From Streptomyces sp. NBC_00490 (GTDB lineage: Bacteria > Actinomycetota > Actinomycetes > Streptomycetales > Streptomycetaceae), in the NCBI RefSeq assembly GCF_036013645.1, contig NZ_CP107869.1, positions 2,728,001 through 2,792,000 on the forward strand: a DNA stretch of 64,000 nucleotides, in the 5' to 3' direction. This document shows, piece by piece, positions 1-7,962 of the stretch (positions are counted from its first letter, which is position 1; each line of letters starts with the position of its first letter). Below the pieces are notes generated by a model. That model was not told where the DNA came from. It was given only the letters and a program-made list of their open reading frames with translations, and made no database searches. A program made the position numbers and the translations under genes.

Positions 1-166
1 CCCGGCGGAGGGCGTCGCGGTGGTAGCGGCGTTGGTTTCCGGTGGTGCGGCGGCTGGTGATCAAGCCCTTGGACTCGTAGAAGTGCAGGGCGGAGACGGC
101 GGCGCCGCTGCGGGCGGCGAGCTGGCCGACCGTGAGTTCGTGGATCTTCTCGGGAATCTGGGGCAC
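1..166 (-). CDS. soxR: SoxR-like MerR-family regulator (3' part missing)
   Basis: Only the first 55 codons lie in the window; the gene runs off the left edge. The visible part is a MerR winged-helix DNA-binding start: [13 protein letters not shown] (first helix-turn-helix), then [11 protein letters not shown] and the wing residues [10 protein letters not shown]. This spacing is characteristic of SoxR, whose C-terminal half would carry a four-cysteine 2Fe-2S cluster that senses redox-active compounds; that half cannot be seen here. I use the GTG at 166 (protein start MPQIPEK); an in-frame ATG at 184 would add six residues. The gene is divergent from the MaoC hydratase gene. The 91-bp intergenic region shows no obvious SoxR box. 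Confidence 0.75.
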   Translation of the reverse strand, partial: MPQIPEKIHELTVGQLAARSGAAVSALHFYESKGLITSRRTTGNQRRYHRDALRR

Positions 167-218
167 CCCTCGAAGCCTACCCATGCCTCCGTTGACACAG
201 GCCCCGCGGCCGACCATG

Positions 219-234
219 CTAAGCAGTCGCTTAG
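219..234. promoter_or_regulatory. TetR-type operator, copy 1 (CTAAGC-N4-GCTTAG)
   Basis: A perfect 6-4-6 palindrome sits 23 bp upstream of the MaoC gene start. A near-identical 6-4-6 palindrome lies upstream of the convergent TetR gene at 1396-1411 (one half-site mismatch). The pairing suggests that this TetR protein controls both promoters. Confidence 0.65.
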
Positions 235-257
235 AGTTCGGGACGAGGAGGCGCGAC

Positions 258-719
258 ATGGCAGAGCCGAGGGTGTTCGCAGGGGCCGACGAGCTGAAGG
301 CCGCGGTGGGTGAGCAGCTGGGGTACACCGACTGGCTGGACGTCGACCAGAAGCGGATCGACCTGTTCGCCGAGGCCACCGGCGATCACCAGTGGATCCA
401 TGTCGACCCCGAGAAGGCGGCCGCCGGACCGTTCGGGACCACCATCGCGCACGGGTATCTGACCCTGTCGCTGCTGCCGTTGTTCGGGCCGCAGCTGATC
501 AGGGTCGAGAACGTGAAGATGGGCGTCAACTACGGCACCAACAAGGTGCGTTTCCCCGCGCCCGTGCCGGTCGGCTCGCGACTGCGGGCCACCGCGGTGA
601 TCACCGGGGTGGACGACGTGGCCGGCGGCGTCCAGGTCACCGTCGCCTTCAGCGTCGAGCGCGAGGGCGGCGACAAGCCGGTCTGTGTCGCCGAGTCGGT
701 GTCGCGCTACTACCTCTGA
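258..719 (+). CDS. MaoC-family (R)-specific enoyl-CoA hydratase
   Basis: A 153-residue single hot-dog-fold protein that should hydrate 2-enoyl-CoA to 3-hydroxyacyl-CoA in the cytoplasm. The hydratase signature is clear: [18 protein letters not shown], with the catalytic Asp in TGD and the His five residues on (residues about 38-43), followed by [16 protein letters not shown]. The length is typical of one-domain PhaJ/MaoC enzymes. The ATG at 258 follows GAGGAG at 245-250; the reading frame is open upstream to 132 but without homology. A perfect palindrome at 219-234 overlaps the promoter zone. The stop is 4 bp from the end of the convergent TetR gene, its likely regulator. The acyl substrate is unknown. 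Confidence 0.9.
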   Translation: MAEPRVFAGADELKAAVGEQLGYTDWLDVDQKRIDLFAEATGDHQWIHVDPEKAAAGPFGTTIAHGYLTLSLLPLFGPQLIRVENVKMGVNYGTNKVRFPAPVPVGSRLRATAVITGVDDVAGGVQVTVAFSVEREGGDKPVCVAESVSRYYL

Positions 720-723
720 GCGG

Positions 724-1350
724 CTACTTGGTCACTCCCACCATCCGCAGCACGAGGTCGGCGTAGAGCGCGCCGACCTCGTCGGGCGTCATGGGACCGT
801 CGACGGTGAACCAGCGGGCCACGTCGATGCAGAGGGACAGGACGGCGAGGGTGGTGCCCTTGACGTCCAGGACGTCGAACTCGCCGGAGGTCACGCCGTC
901 CTCGATGATGCCGCGCACCTCGGCGTCGCACTGACGGCGCAGGGCGAGGATCTCGGCGCGGGCGTCCGGGCCGAGGGAGTCCAGTTCGTACTGGACGACC
1001 CGGGCCGTGGTGCGGCCGCCCGCGTGCCAGCGGACGAAGGAGCCGACCGCGTCCGCGAGACGTTCGGTCGCGGTGCCCTCGCGGCGGGCCGCGGTCCGCA
1101 GGATCTCCAGGGCCTTCGCGTGGCCGATCCTGCTGATGCGGTGGAGCAGCTCCTCCTTGGTCTTGTAGTGGATGTAGAGGGCTGCCGGGCTCATGCCCGC
1201 GCGGCCCGCGATGTCCCGGGTCGTCGTGGCGTGGTACCCGCGCTCGGCGAAGGCCTCCACCGCGGCGACCAGCAGCCTCCGTGCCGCGTCGGGCGTGACC
1301 TCGCCCCACGCCTGCGTCTCGCCGCCGGCCGTGTCCTCCGCCGTACCCAT
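724..1350 (-). CDS. TetR-family regulator
   Basis: A 208-residue repressor-type protein. The N-terminal TetR helix-turn-helix covers about residues 20-65: AARRLLVAAVEAFAERGYHA, then TTRDIAGRAGMSPAALYIHY. The C-terminal ligand domain is helical and I cannot assign its ligand, but TetR proteins beside MaoC and acyl-CoA genes often sense acyl-CoA thioesters. The gene is convergent with the MaoC gene. Its own promoter carries CTGAGC-N4-GCTTAG at 1396-1411, which nearly matches the palindrome in front of the MaoC gene, so autoregulation plus control of the hydratase is the simplest reading. Confidence 0.9.
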   Translation of the reverse strand: MGTAEDTAGGETQAWGEVTPDAARRLLVAAVEAFAERGYHATTTRDIAGRAGMSPAALYIHYKTKEELLHRISRIGHAKALEILRTAARREGTATERLADAVGSFVRWHAGGRTTARVVQYELDSLGPDARAEILALRRQCDAEVRGIIEDGVTSGEFDVLDVKGTTLAVLSLCIDVARWFTVDGPMTPDEVGALYADLVLRMVGVTK

Positions 1351-1395
1351 CGCTTGCCCCTCTCCACTGACAGAGGCACCACCATACCGCCGAAG

Positions 1396-1411
1396 CTGAG
1401 CGAGCGCTTAG
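1396..1411. promoter_or_regulatory. TetR-type operator, copy 2 (CTGAGC-N4-GCTTAG)
   Basis: A 6-4-6 inverted repeat with one half-site mismatch, 45 bp upstream of the TetR start at 1350. It shares 11 of 12 half-site bases with the palindrome at 219-234. It also lies just beyond the 3' end of the YiaA/YiaB-like gene. Confidence 0.6.
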
Positions 1412-1420
1412 CCTGGCCGC

Positions 1421-1666
1421 TCAGAGCTTTTCGAACGGGCTGTATACGCGGCTCTGGGCGTCCTGCCGGTCCCGGATGACCTTGGCCAGGGTGAAGGCGG
1501 AGGTGACCAGGTACAGGACGGCGATCGCGAGGAAGGCCCGCACCCAGGCGTCGGCGTTCAGCTTGAAGATGCCCATCGCCGTGGCGGCCATGGCGACGGC
1601 GAAGGACGCGACGGCCTGGCCGTAGAAGGCGGCGGTGTTCTGGGGCTTGCCCGATGTGTCACTCAT
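1421..1666 (-). CDS. YiaA/YiaB-like two-helix inner-membrane protein
   Basis: An 81-residue membrane protein with two hydrophobic helices: residues about 12-32 (GQAVASFAVAMAATAMGIF) and about 40-60 (AFLAIAVLYLVTSAFTLAKV), then a charged tail ending SPFEKL. This matches the YiaAB two-helix family, whose function is not established. I chose the ATG at 1666 (MSDTSGK); the frame is open to an ATG at 1699, but the extra residues look unlike a membrane-protein N-terminus. No strong ribosome binding site is seen for either. It is transcribed in the same direction as the acyl-CoA dehydrogenase gene, 60 bp downstream of it. Confidence 0.75.
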   Translation of the reverse strand: MSDTSGKPQNTAAFYGQAVASFAVAMAATAMGIFKLNADAWVRAFLAIAVLYLVTSAFTLAKVIRDRQDAQSRVYSPFEKL

Positions 1667-1726
1667 GGGTCGAGTGTGGGCGGGCGGGAGGCGGATCACA
1701 TCCGTCGGGATACTCAGGTCCCGTAC

Positions 1727-2881
1727 TCAGAAGGCCGAGACTCCGGTCAGCGCGCGGCCGATGACCAGTTTCTGGATCTGGCTGGTGCCCTCGTAGAGGG
1801 TCATCACGCGGGCGTCGCGGAGCAGTTTGCCCGCCGGGTACTCGTCGATGTAGCCGTAGCCGCCGAAGACCTGGAGGGCGTTGTTGGCGGCCCGGACCGC
1901 GGCTTCCGAGGCGAACAGTTTGGCCTTGGAGGACTCGGTGGTGAAGGGCTCGCCCCGGTCGATCAGGTCGGCGACCCGCCAGGTCAGCAGGCGGGCCGCG
2001 TCGACGTCCACGGCGATGTCGCTGATCAGTTCCTGGACCAGCTGGTGGTGGGCGATCGTCTTGCCGAACTGTTCGCGTTCGCCGGCGTACTTCACCGCCG
2101 CGTCCAGGGCCGCCTGCGCCAGGCCCACGCAGCCCGCGGCGACCGACATCCGGCCCTTGGCGAGCGCCGACATGGCGACCGAGAACCCCTTGCCCTCAGG
2201 GGCGAGCATCGCGGTCGCGGGGACCCGTACGTCCTCCAGGACCAGTTCGGCCGTCGCCTGGCCGCGCAGCCCGAGCTTGCCGTGGATGGTGCGCCGGGTC
2301 AGTCCGGGGGTGTCGGTGGGGACCAGGAAGGCGGAGACGCCCTTGTGGCCGGGGGCGTCCGTGGAGCGGGCGAAGAGGAGGACGACGTCCGCCCAGGTGC
2401 CGTTGGTGATGAACATCTTCGTGCCGTTGATGACGTAGTCGTCGCCGTCGCGCACGGCGCGGGTGGCGAGGTTGCCCGCGTCCGAGCCCGTGCCCGGTTC
2501 GGTGAGACCGAAGCAGCCGACGTACGCCCCGGAGGTGAGGCCGGGGAGCCACTGGCGCTTCTGGTCCTCGCTCCCCCAGGCGGCGATCGTCTTGGCGACC
2601 AGACCGAGGGAGACCGACACGATGCCGCGGACCGACGAGTCGCCGCGCCCCAGCTCCTCCGTGACCAGGCAGTACGCGAGGTGGTCGCCGCCCGAGCCGC
2701 CGTACTCCTCGTCGATCGTCAGACCCAGGAAACCGACCTCGCCCAGCTTCTTCACGATCGACCGGTCCACCTCCTCGGCACGGTCCCAGGCGATGACGTG
2801 CGGGGCGATCTCACGGTCCACGAAGTCCCGGGCGAGCTGCCGTACGGCCTCCTGCTCCTCGCTGAGCCCCAGGTACACCAC
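1727..2881 (-). CDS. Acyl-CoA dehydrogenase
   Basis: A 384-residue FAD flavoenzyme of normal length, oxidising acyl-CoA to 2-enoyl-CoA and passing electrons to ETF. The N-terminal helical domain is followed by the family signature GCFGLTEPGTGSD (about 122-134) and KMFITNGTWAD in the beta domain. The C-terminal helical domain holds GGYGYIDEYP and the catalytic Glu364 in LYEGTSQIQK, the short/branched-chain position. It is divergent from the TetR gene at 2957. The 75-bp intergenic region contains a 19-bp operator-like repeat at 2912-2930 that recurs in front of the aldehyde dehydrogenase gene. Which acyl chain it prefers cannot be told. Confidence 0.93.
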   Translation of the reverse strand: MVYLGLSEEQEAVRQLARDFVDREIAPHVIAWDRAEEVDRSIVKKLGEVGFLGLTIDEEYGGSGGDHLAYCLVTEELGRGDSSVRGIVSVSLGLVAKTIAAWGSEDQKRQWLPGLTSGAYVGCFGLTEPGTGSDAGNLATRAVRDGDDYVINGTKMFITNGTWADVVLLFARSTDAPGHKGVSAFLVPTDTPGLTRRTIHGKLGLRGQATAELVLEDVRVPATAMLAPEGKGFSVAMSALAKGRMSVAAGCVGLAQAALDAAVKYAGEREQFGKTIAHHQLVQELISDIAVDVDAARLLTWRVADLIDRGEPFTTESSKAKLFASEAAVRAANNALQVFGGYGYIDEYPAGKLLRDARVMTLYEGTSQIQKLVIGRALTGVSAF

Positions 2882-2911
2882 GAGATCACCTCACTTGAAA
2901 GCCGTACCTTT

Positions 2912-2930
2912 AAATTAGCACTGCTAGTTT
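2912..2930. promoter_or_regulatory. Operator-like repeat, copy 1 (AAATTAGC..GCTAGTTT)
   Basis: A 19-bp inverted repeat, AAATTA-N7-TAGTTT with inner GC..GC, in the divergent promoter region between the acyl-CoA dehydrogenase and TetR genes. The half-sites have one mismatch. A second copy with the same 6-7-6 layout is at 9404-9422 upstream of the aldehyde dehydrogenase gene. Confidence 0.65.
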
Positions 2931-2956
2931 CTTGTCGCAGCCCTACTATGTGCGCC

Positions 2957-3598
2957 ATGGCCCGACCGCGCAAGCCCCTCCTCAGCACCGACCGGATCGT
3001 CGAGACGGCACGCGCGCTCGTGGACGCGGAGGGCCTCGCGGCCGTCTCCACACGCCGGCTCGCCGCGGAGCTGGGAGTCAGCGGGCCCTCGCTCTACAAC
3101 CACTTCCGCACCAAGGACGAGATCCTCGAAGCGGTCGCCGACTCGGTCAGCTCACAGGTCGACCTGTCGATGTTCGAGGACGGACGGGAGTGGCGGACCG
3201 CCCTGCACGACTGGGCCGTGTCCTACCGAGCCGCCCTGCGGGACCACCCGAACATCGTCCCGGTACTGGCCCAGGGACCCGGGCGCCGGCCCGCCGGCCT
3301 GCGGCTCGCGGACGCGGTGTACGGCGCGATGGTCGACGCCGGATGGCCGCCCGCACAGGCCACGTCCATCGGCGCGCTGATGCGGTACTTCATCATGGGC
3401 TCCGCGCTGGGTTCGTTCGCCGGCGGTTTCGTCGACGACCAGAGCGCCTACGACCCCGCCGACTACCCGCATCTCGGGCAGGCCCATCTGCTGGCCGAGC
3501 AGCAGGAGAAGATCGACGAGCGGGCCTTCGAGACCGGGCTCACGGCACTGCTCGACGGGCTGGTCCAGCAGTACGAGCAGGTCAGGCGGGCCGGGTAA
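2957..3598 (+). CDS. TetR-family regulator
   Basis: A 213-residue TetR protein. The DNA-binding domain is at residues about 8-55 (RIVETARALVDAEGLAAVST, RRLAAELGVSGPSLYNHF). The C-terminal domain, with WRTALHDWAVSYRAALRDHP, resembles the TetR_C domain found in the tetracycline-repressor branch. The ATG at 2957 gives MARPRK; an in-frame ATG at 2948 is possible. A TACTAT box at 2944-2949 lies so close that the message could be leaderless or nearly so. It is divergent from the acyl-CoA dehydrogenase gene across the 2912-2930 operator. Because the same operator recurs at 9404-9422, I infer that it also controls the aldehyde/alcohol dehydrogenase operon. Confidence 0.9.
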   Translation: MARPRKPLLSTDRIVETARALVDAEGLAAVSTRRLAAELGVSGPSLYNHFRTKDEILEAVADSVSSQVDLSMFEDGREWRTALHDWAVSYRAALRDHPNIVPVLAQGPGRRPAGLRLADAVYGAMVDAGWPPAQATSIGALMRYFIMGSALGSFAGGFVDDQSAYDPADYPHLGQAHLLAEQQEKIDERAFETGLTALLDGLVQQYEQVRRAG

Positions 3599-3602
3599 CA
3601 CG

Positions 3603-3620
3603 CTTCGGTGGGCGCCGAAG
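3603..3620. terminator. Short hairpin between TetR and ArsR-type genes
   Basis: CTTCGG-N6-CCGAAG forms a perfect 6-bp stem directly after the TetR stop codon. It could be a weak terminator or an operator for the next gene, which starts 13 bp later. No T tract follows. Confidence 0.4.
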
Positions 3621-3632
3621 TGTCCGGGGCCC

Positions 3633-4355
3633 ATGCTGGAAGACATGACCTCCAGAGATCCCCAGGCGGCGGAACTGGCCCGGCTCGCCTCACTCGTCGC
3701 CGACGAGACACGGGCCTCCTGTCTGCTGGCGCTGCTCGACGGCCGGGCCTGGACCGCGAGTGAGCTGGCGCGGCACGCGGGGGTCGCCGCGTCGACCCTG
3801 AGCGAGCACCTGGGCAAGATGGTGGCCGGCGGGCTGCTAACCGAGGAACGGCAAGGGCGGCACCGCTATGTGCGGCTCGCGGACGCGCGGGTGGCCCAGC
3901 TGGTCGAGGAGCTCGCCTCCCATGTGGCGCCGGGTTCCGTCGTACGGCCGCGGAACCTGCGGGAGTCGAGCGCCGGGTCGGCGATGGCGCGGGGGCGCAC
4001 GTGCTACGACCACCTCGCGGGGCGGCTCGGGATCGCGGTGACGGACGCGATGACCTCCCGTGAACTGCTGCGCCAGGACATGGGGTTCGCGCTGACGGAG
4101 GCCGGGTTGAAGTGGTTCGGCGACGCCGGCATCGCCCTCGACCGCAAGGGCCGTCGGCCGCTGGCCCGGGCTTGCCTCGACTGGACGGAACGGCGGCCTC
4201 ATCTGGCGGGGATCGCGGGCGCGGCGTTCTGCCGGCACGCGCTGGACGCGGGTTGGTGTGTCCGGATCGGCTCCGAGAGGGCGGTGAAGGTGACGGGGGC
4301 GGGTGAGAGGGCCCTGGGCGAGTTGCTGGGCATCGAGTCAAGGACGTTGCGCTGA
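3633..4355 (+). CDS. ArsR-type winged-helix regulator with C-terminal extension
   Basis: A 240-residue protein, about twice the length of a minimal ArsR regulator. Residues about 12-85 form the winged helix: LASLVADETRASCLLALLDG, WTASELARHAGVAASTLSEH, then the wing ERQGRHRYVRLAD. The remainder (about 110-235) has YDHLAGRLGIAVTDAM and LDWTERRPHLAGIAGAAFC, a domain seen in Streptomyces DUF-type ArsR relatives. Metal-binding Cys pairs of the classic arsenic sensors are absent, so the signal is unknown. It lies upstream of the EamA transporter gene on the same strand, but a repeat/terminator-like element at 4356-4394 separates them. An alternative start is the ATG at 3645. Confidence 0.8.
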   Translation: MLEDMTSRDPQAAELARLASLVADETRASCLLALLDGRAWTASELARHAGVAASTLSEHLGKMVAGGLLTEERQGRHRYVRLADARVAQLVEELASHVAPGSVVRPRNLRESSAGSAMARGRTCYDHLAGRLGIAVTDAMTSRELLRQDMGFALTEAGLKWFGDAGIALDRKGRRPLARACLDWTERRPHLAGIAGAAFCRHALDAGWCVRIGSERAVKVTGAGERALGELLGIESRTLR

Positions 4356-4394
4356 GCGCCCTGAAGGGGCGCGGGGAACTGCGCGACCAGCCCC
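4356..4394. repeat. Dispersed Streptomyces intergenic GC-rich repeat, copy 1
   Basis: Right after the ArsR-type stop codon come a hairpin (GCGCCC...GGGCGC, 4356-4372) and the conserved tail GCGGGGAACTGCGCGACCAG. The same element occurs in the opposite orientation at 26820-26863. I recognise it as a multicopy intergenic element of Streptomyces genomes; the hairpin probably works as a terminator here. Confidence 0.75.
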
Positions 4395-4470
4395 CACACA
4401 CACCTGCGGATACACACCGTCCGAAAGCCGCGAGCTCTTGTTCGAAACCCTTCCTAACCTCAGGAGCATG

Positions 4471-5391
4471 ATGAACCCCCGCCGTCCCGACCTCCTCGCA
4501 GCCGGCGCAGCGACCGTCACCGTCGTCCTGTGGGCCTCCGCCTTCGTCTCCATCCGGAGCGCCGGAGCCGAGTACTCGCCGGGCGCGCTGGCGCTGGGAC
4601 GGCTCCTCGCGGGAGTCGTGACGCTGGGCGCCATCTGTCTCGTACGACGAGAAGGGCCGCCCCCGCGGGCCGCGTGGCCCGGCATCCTGGTCTCCGGCAT
4701 CCTCTGGTTCGGCTTCTACATGGTCGCCCTGAACTGGGGCGAGCAGCAGGTGGACGCCGGGACCGCCGCTCTCGTCGTGAACATCGGCCCCATCCTCATC
4801 GCGCTGCTCGGCGCACGGATACTCGGCGACGCGCTGCCGCCGAGGCTGCTCGCGGGGATGGCCGTGTCGTTCGCGGGAGCGGTCGCGGTGGGGCTGTCCA
4901 TGTCGGGTGAGGGAAAGTCGTCGGTGCTCGGCGTCGCACTGTGTCTACTCGCCGCGGTCACGTATGCCGGCGGGGTCGTGGCGCAGAATTCCGCTCTCGG
5001 TGCGGCGAGCGCGCTCCAGGTGACCACGTACGGCTGTCTCGTCGGGGCCGTGGTCTGTCTGCCGTTCGCGGGGCAGCTGGTCCACGAGGCGGCTGACGCG
5101 CCCGTGTCGGCGACCCTCAACATGGTCTATCTGGGCGTCTTCCCGACCGCCCTCGCGTTTACGACCTGGGCCTACGCGCTGGCCCGCACCACGGCCGGGC
5201 GTATGGGGGCCACCACCTACGCCGTGCCGGCGCTCGTCGTGCTGATGTCCTGGCTGGCGCTCGGCGAGGTGCCGGGGCTGCTCACCCTGGCGGGCGGGGT
5301 GCTGTGTCTCGCGGGTGTCGCGGTCTCCCGTTCGCGTTCGCGGGCCGCGGCCGCCGGGCCACGGCCCGCGAAGGCCACCGGATCAGCGTGA
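4471..5391 (+). CDS. EamA/DMT-family transporter
   Basis: A 306-residue integral membrane protein with ten predicted hydrophobic helices arranged as two five-helix EamA repeats, about residues 10-140 and 150-285. Typical repeat-end motifs are seen: GWEQQ-like segment in LNWGEQQVDAGTAALVVN and FPTALAFTTWAYAL. DMT transporters export small metabolites such as amino acids; the substrate is unknown. Tandem ATG codons occur at 4468 and 4471; AGGAG at 4462-4466 suits the second. The C-terminal tail is short and basic. The last 9 bp overlap the convergent MHS transporter gene. Confidence 0.88.
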   Translation: MNPRRPDLLAAGAATVTVVLWASAFVSIRSAGAEYSPGALALGRLLAGVVTLGAICLVRREGPPPRAAWPGILVSGILWFGFYMVALNWGEQQVDAGTAALVVNIGPILIALLGARILGDALPPRLLAGMAVSFAGAVAVGLSMSGEGKSSVLGVALCLLAAVTYAGGVVAQNSALGAASALQVTTYGCLVGAVVCLPFAGQLVHEAADAPVSATLNMVYLGVFPTALAFTTWAYALARTTAGRMGATTYAVPALVVLMSWLALGEVPGLLTLAGGVLCLAGVAVSRSRSRAAAAGPRPAKATGSA

Positions 5392-6705
5392 ACGCGCCCG
5401 GTCCGCAAGGACCTTGATGGAGAGCAGGGCGATCACCGAGAGCGCGATGATGTAGGCGGCCACCGACATCGACGTGCCCGTCGTCTCCAGCAGCAGCACC
5501 ATCAGGAACGGCGCGAGGCCGCCGCCGCAGACGGCCGCTATCTGGTAGCCGAGGGAGGCACCGGTGTAGCGCATCTCCGGCGTGAACAACTCGGCGAACA
5601 GGGCGGCCTGAGGGCCGTACATGATGCTGAGGAAGCAGCTGGCGACGAACGTGCCGACCGCCAGCCACAGCAGCGAGCCGGTGTCGATCAGGAGGAAGAG
5701 CGGTATCGCCCACAGGGCGATGCCCACGGCTCCGAGCGTGTAGATCCGGATGCGGCCGTACCGGTCGGAGAGCGCCGCGGCCGCCGGGATCAGGACGAGC
5801 TGGGTGAGGCTGACGCAGAGGGAGACGGTGAGGACCGCGCTCTTCTTCATGTCCAGTTCGCGGGTCGTGTAGTCGAGGACGCCGGTGATGAGGATGTAGA
5901 AGGTCGCGGTGTTCACGGCGAAGGAGCCGCCGGCCAGGAAGACCGTGCCGAGGTGGTCGCGCAGGATGGTGCGCAGCGGGGAGCCCTGCTGCGACTTCTC
6001 CTGCTCGGCCAACGCCTTCTCCGCGTCCCGGAATTCGGGGGTCTCCTCGACCTTGGCGTGGATGTACCAGGCGAGGCCGAGCACGAACAGGCCGATGAGG
6101 AAGGGCACGCGCCAGCCCCAGGCGGCGAACTGGGTGTCCGTGGTGAAGGCACCGGCCAGCAGGAAGACGGTGTTGGCGGTCACGACGCCGATGGGGACGC
6201 CGAGTTGGACGACGCTGCCGTAGATGCCGCGCTTGCCCTCGGGGGCGTACTCGGTGGCCAGCAGCATCGCGCCGCCCCACTGCGCGCCGACAGCGATGCC
6301 CTGGAGGACGCGGAGGGTCACGAGGAGGATTGGCGCGGCGACGCCGATCGTCTCGTACGTCGGCAGCAGGCCGATGCCGGTGGTCGCCAGGCCCATGAGG
6401 GTGAGCGCGAGGACCAGCATCGGCTTGCGGCCGCGCTTGTCGCCGAGGTGGCCGGCGACGATGCCGCCGATCGGGCGGGCGAGGAAGCCGACGGCGAAGG
6501 TCGCGAAGGAGGCGAGGACTCCGGCGGTGGAGCTGCCCGCCGGGAAGTACAGGTCGCCGAGGACGAGGGCGGCCGCGATGCCGAAGACGAAGTAGTCGTA
6601 CCACTCGACGGCTGAGGCGAGCGCGGCGGCCGTGGCGACGCGGCGGCGGTTGACCGTGGGGAGGGCGGTCGGGGTGATGGGCTGAGCGGAGGGGGCCATG
6701 TCCAT
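5383..6705 (-). CDS. MHS-family (metabolite:H+ symporter) MFS transporter
   Basis: A 440-residue, 12-helix major facilitator. Early motifs are diagnostic of the MHS branch (ProP, KgtP, ShiA type): AVEWYDYFVFGIAAALV at the first helix, then ARPIGGIVAGHLGDKRGRKP between helices 2 and 3. A charged central loop (about residues 215-245) separates the two halves. These proteins import organic acids, betaines or shikimate with protons; I cannot pick the substrate. I prefer the ATG at 6705, 10 bp after a GGAG; a GTG at 6714 is also in frame. A TetR-like ATAC-CCGG-GTAT site lies at 6751-6768. It follows the aldehyde/alcohol dehydrogenase operon but is separated from it by a strong hairpin. Confidence 0.9.
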   Translation of the reverse strand: MDMAPSAQPITPTALPTVNRRRVATAAALASAVEWYDYFVFGIAAALVLGDLYFPAGSSTAGVLASFATFAVGFLARPIGGIVAGHLGDKRGRKPMLVLALTLMGLATTGIGLLPTYETIGVAAPILLVTLRVLQGIAVGAQWGGAMLLATEYAPEGKRGIYGSVVQLGVPIGVVTANTVFLLAGAFTTDTQFAAWGWRVPFLIGLFVLGLAWYIHAKVEETPEFRDAEKALAEQEKSQQGSPLRTILRDHLGTVFLAGGSFAVNTATFYILITGVLDYTTRELDMKKSAVLTVSLCVSLTQLVLIPAAAALSDRYGRIRIYTLGAVGIALWAIPLFLLIDTGSLLWLAVGTFVASCFLSIMYGPQAALFAELFTPEMRYTGASLGYQIAAVCGGGLAPFLMVLLLETTGTSMSVAAYIIALSVIALLSIKVLADRARSR

Positions 6706-6750
6706 GCGGTGCACACTCCGATGGGTGCGGTGGGGACGTTGGCGGCGAAC

Positions 6751-6768
6751 ATACTAACCGGACGGTAT
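6751..6768. promoter_or_regulatory. TetR-like operator upstream of the MHS transporter gene
   Basis: An 18-bp imperfect palindrome, ATAC-N3-CCGG-N3-GTAT, with 12 of 18 positions symmetric, 46 bp upstream of the transporter start. It differs from the two shared operator types in this region, so a separate regulator, not identifiable here, would bind it. Confidence 0.5.
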
Positions 6769-6826
6769 GGAGGCAATGGTTGTGCCGGAAGGTTGCCCGG
6801 AGCACTCATGGGGCCCGTGGGCATGC

Positions 6827-6862
6827 CACCGGCCCCGGCCTCCCATGAGGTCGGGGCCGGTG
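6827..6862. terminator. Strong hairpin after the alcohol dehydrogenase gene
   Basis: A 16-bp stem with one mismatch (CACCGGCCCCG... / ...CGGGGCCGGTG) and a CCAT loop, starting 9 bp past the alcohol dehydrogenase stop codon. There is no T tract, as usual for Streptomyces terminators. Confidence 0.75.
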
Positions 6863-6871
6863 CACGGCGCT

Positions 6872-7951
6872 CTAGAAGACGACCAGCGCCCTGCCGCCCT
6901 TGCCCGCGAGCATGTTCTCGAAGGCCGCCGGGATGCCGTCCAGGGCGATCCGCTCCGTCACCAGCGAGCCCAGGTCCAGACGGCCCGCGCGGACGTGCTC
7001 GGCGAGCACCGGGAGGTCCTCCGCCGGGTTCGAGTTGCCGTAGACGCAGCCGGAGAGGGTGCGGCCCCAGTGGAAGATCTCCAGGGCGTTGAAGGTGACC
7101 TGCTGGTCCTTGCCGCCGATGCCGACGACCGTCGTACGGCCGCCTCGGCGGGTGGAGTCCCAGGCGGTGCGGATCGTCGTCGCGCGGCCGACGCACTCGA
7201 CGGCGACGTCGACGCCCTGCTTGCCGGTCAGGCCGCGGATCTCGCGGGCAGTGTTCTCGGAGGCGACGACGTAGTCGGTGGCGCCGGCCTCGCGGGCCAG
7301 TTCCTCCTTCGCCGGGGAGACGTCGACCGCGACGATCTTCGCGGCGCCCGCGATCCGGGCCGCCTGGAGAGCGGCGAGGCCCACTCCCCCGACGCCGTAC
7401 ACCGCGACCGTCTCGCCCTCGCGGACCCGTGCCGAGTGGTGGACGGCGCCGTAGCCGGTGAGGACCGCGCAGCCCAGGAGGGCGGCGTCGGTGAGGGGGA
7501 TGCCCGCGGGGAGCGGCAGGACGCAGGAGGCCGGGACGACCGTCTCCTCGGCGAACGCGGCGACGTTCAGGCCGGGGTGGAGGTCGGTGCCGTCGGCGGT
7601 GCGGGCGTAGACGTCCGCCGCGCCGTTGAGGGCGTTGGCGCACAGCCAGACCTCGCCGAGCGAGCAGGCATGGCAACTGCCGCAGGAAGGGGCCCAGTTG
7701 AGGATGACGTCGGCGCCGGGAGCGACGCCCGTGACGCCCTCGCCGACGGAGACCACCGTGCCCGCGCCCTCGTGCCCGAGCACGGCCGGGACCGGTACCC
7801 GCATCGTGCCGTTGGACAGGGACAGGTCGGAGTGGCAGACGCCGGCGGCGGCGAGGCGGACGCGGACCTGGCCGGGGCCGGGGTCCGGGAGCTCGATGTC
7901 GGTGACCTCCAGGGGAGCGCCCACGGCGGGAAGGACTGCTGCGCGAACCAC
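6872..7951 (-). CDS. Zinc-dependent alcohol dehydrogenase
   Basis: A 359-residue MDR-family enzyme that oxidises an alcohol (or reduces an aldehyde) with NAD(P). Catalytic zinc ligands are Cys39 (GVCHSD) and His60-Glu61 (GHEGAG). The structural zinc site is complete: Cys90, Cys93, Cys96, Cys104. The Rossmann motif YGVGGVGLAAL follows at about residue 190. It starts 11 bp after the aldehyde dehydrogenase stop, so the two are one operon, able to take an alcohol through the aldehyde to the acid. The operon promoter has the 9404-9422 operator shared with the acyl-CoA dehydrogenase/TetR pair. Mycothiol-dependent formaldehyde dehydrogenase is a possible relative, but nothing seen here demands it. 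Confidence 0.92.
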   Translation of the reverse strand: MVRAAVLPAVGAPLEVTDIELPDPGPGQVRVRLAAAGVCHSDLSLSNGTMRVPVPAVLGHEGAGTVVSVGEGVTGVAPGADVILNWAPSCGSCHACSLGEVWLCANALNGAADVYARTADGTDLHPGLNVAAFAEETVVPASCVLPLPAGIPLTDAALLGCAVLTGYGAVHHSARVREGETVAVYGVGGVGLAALQAARIAGAAKIVAVDVSPAKEELAREAGATDYVVASENTAREIRGLTGKQGVDVAVECVGRATTIRTAWDSTRRGGRTTVVGIGGKDQQVTFNALEIFHWGRTLSGCVYGNSNPAEDLPVLAEHVRAGRLDLGSLVTERIALDGIPAAFENMLAGKGGRALVVF

Positions 7952-7962
7952 GTGAAGGCTCC

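Noticed and set aside
1676..2956. Upstream extension that would make the TetR gene at 2957 a 640-residue protein
   Set aside because: It runs antisense through the acyl-CoA dehydrogenase and has no domain; the TetR homology starts at 2957.
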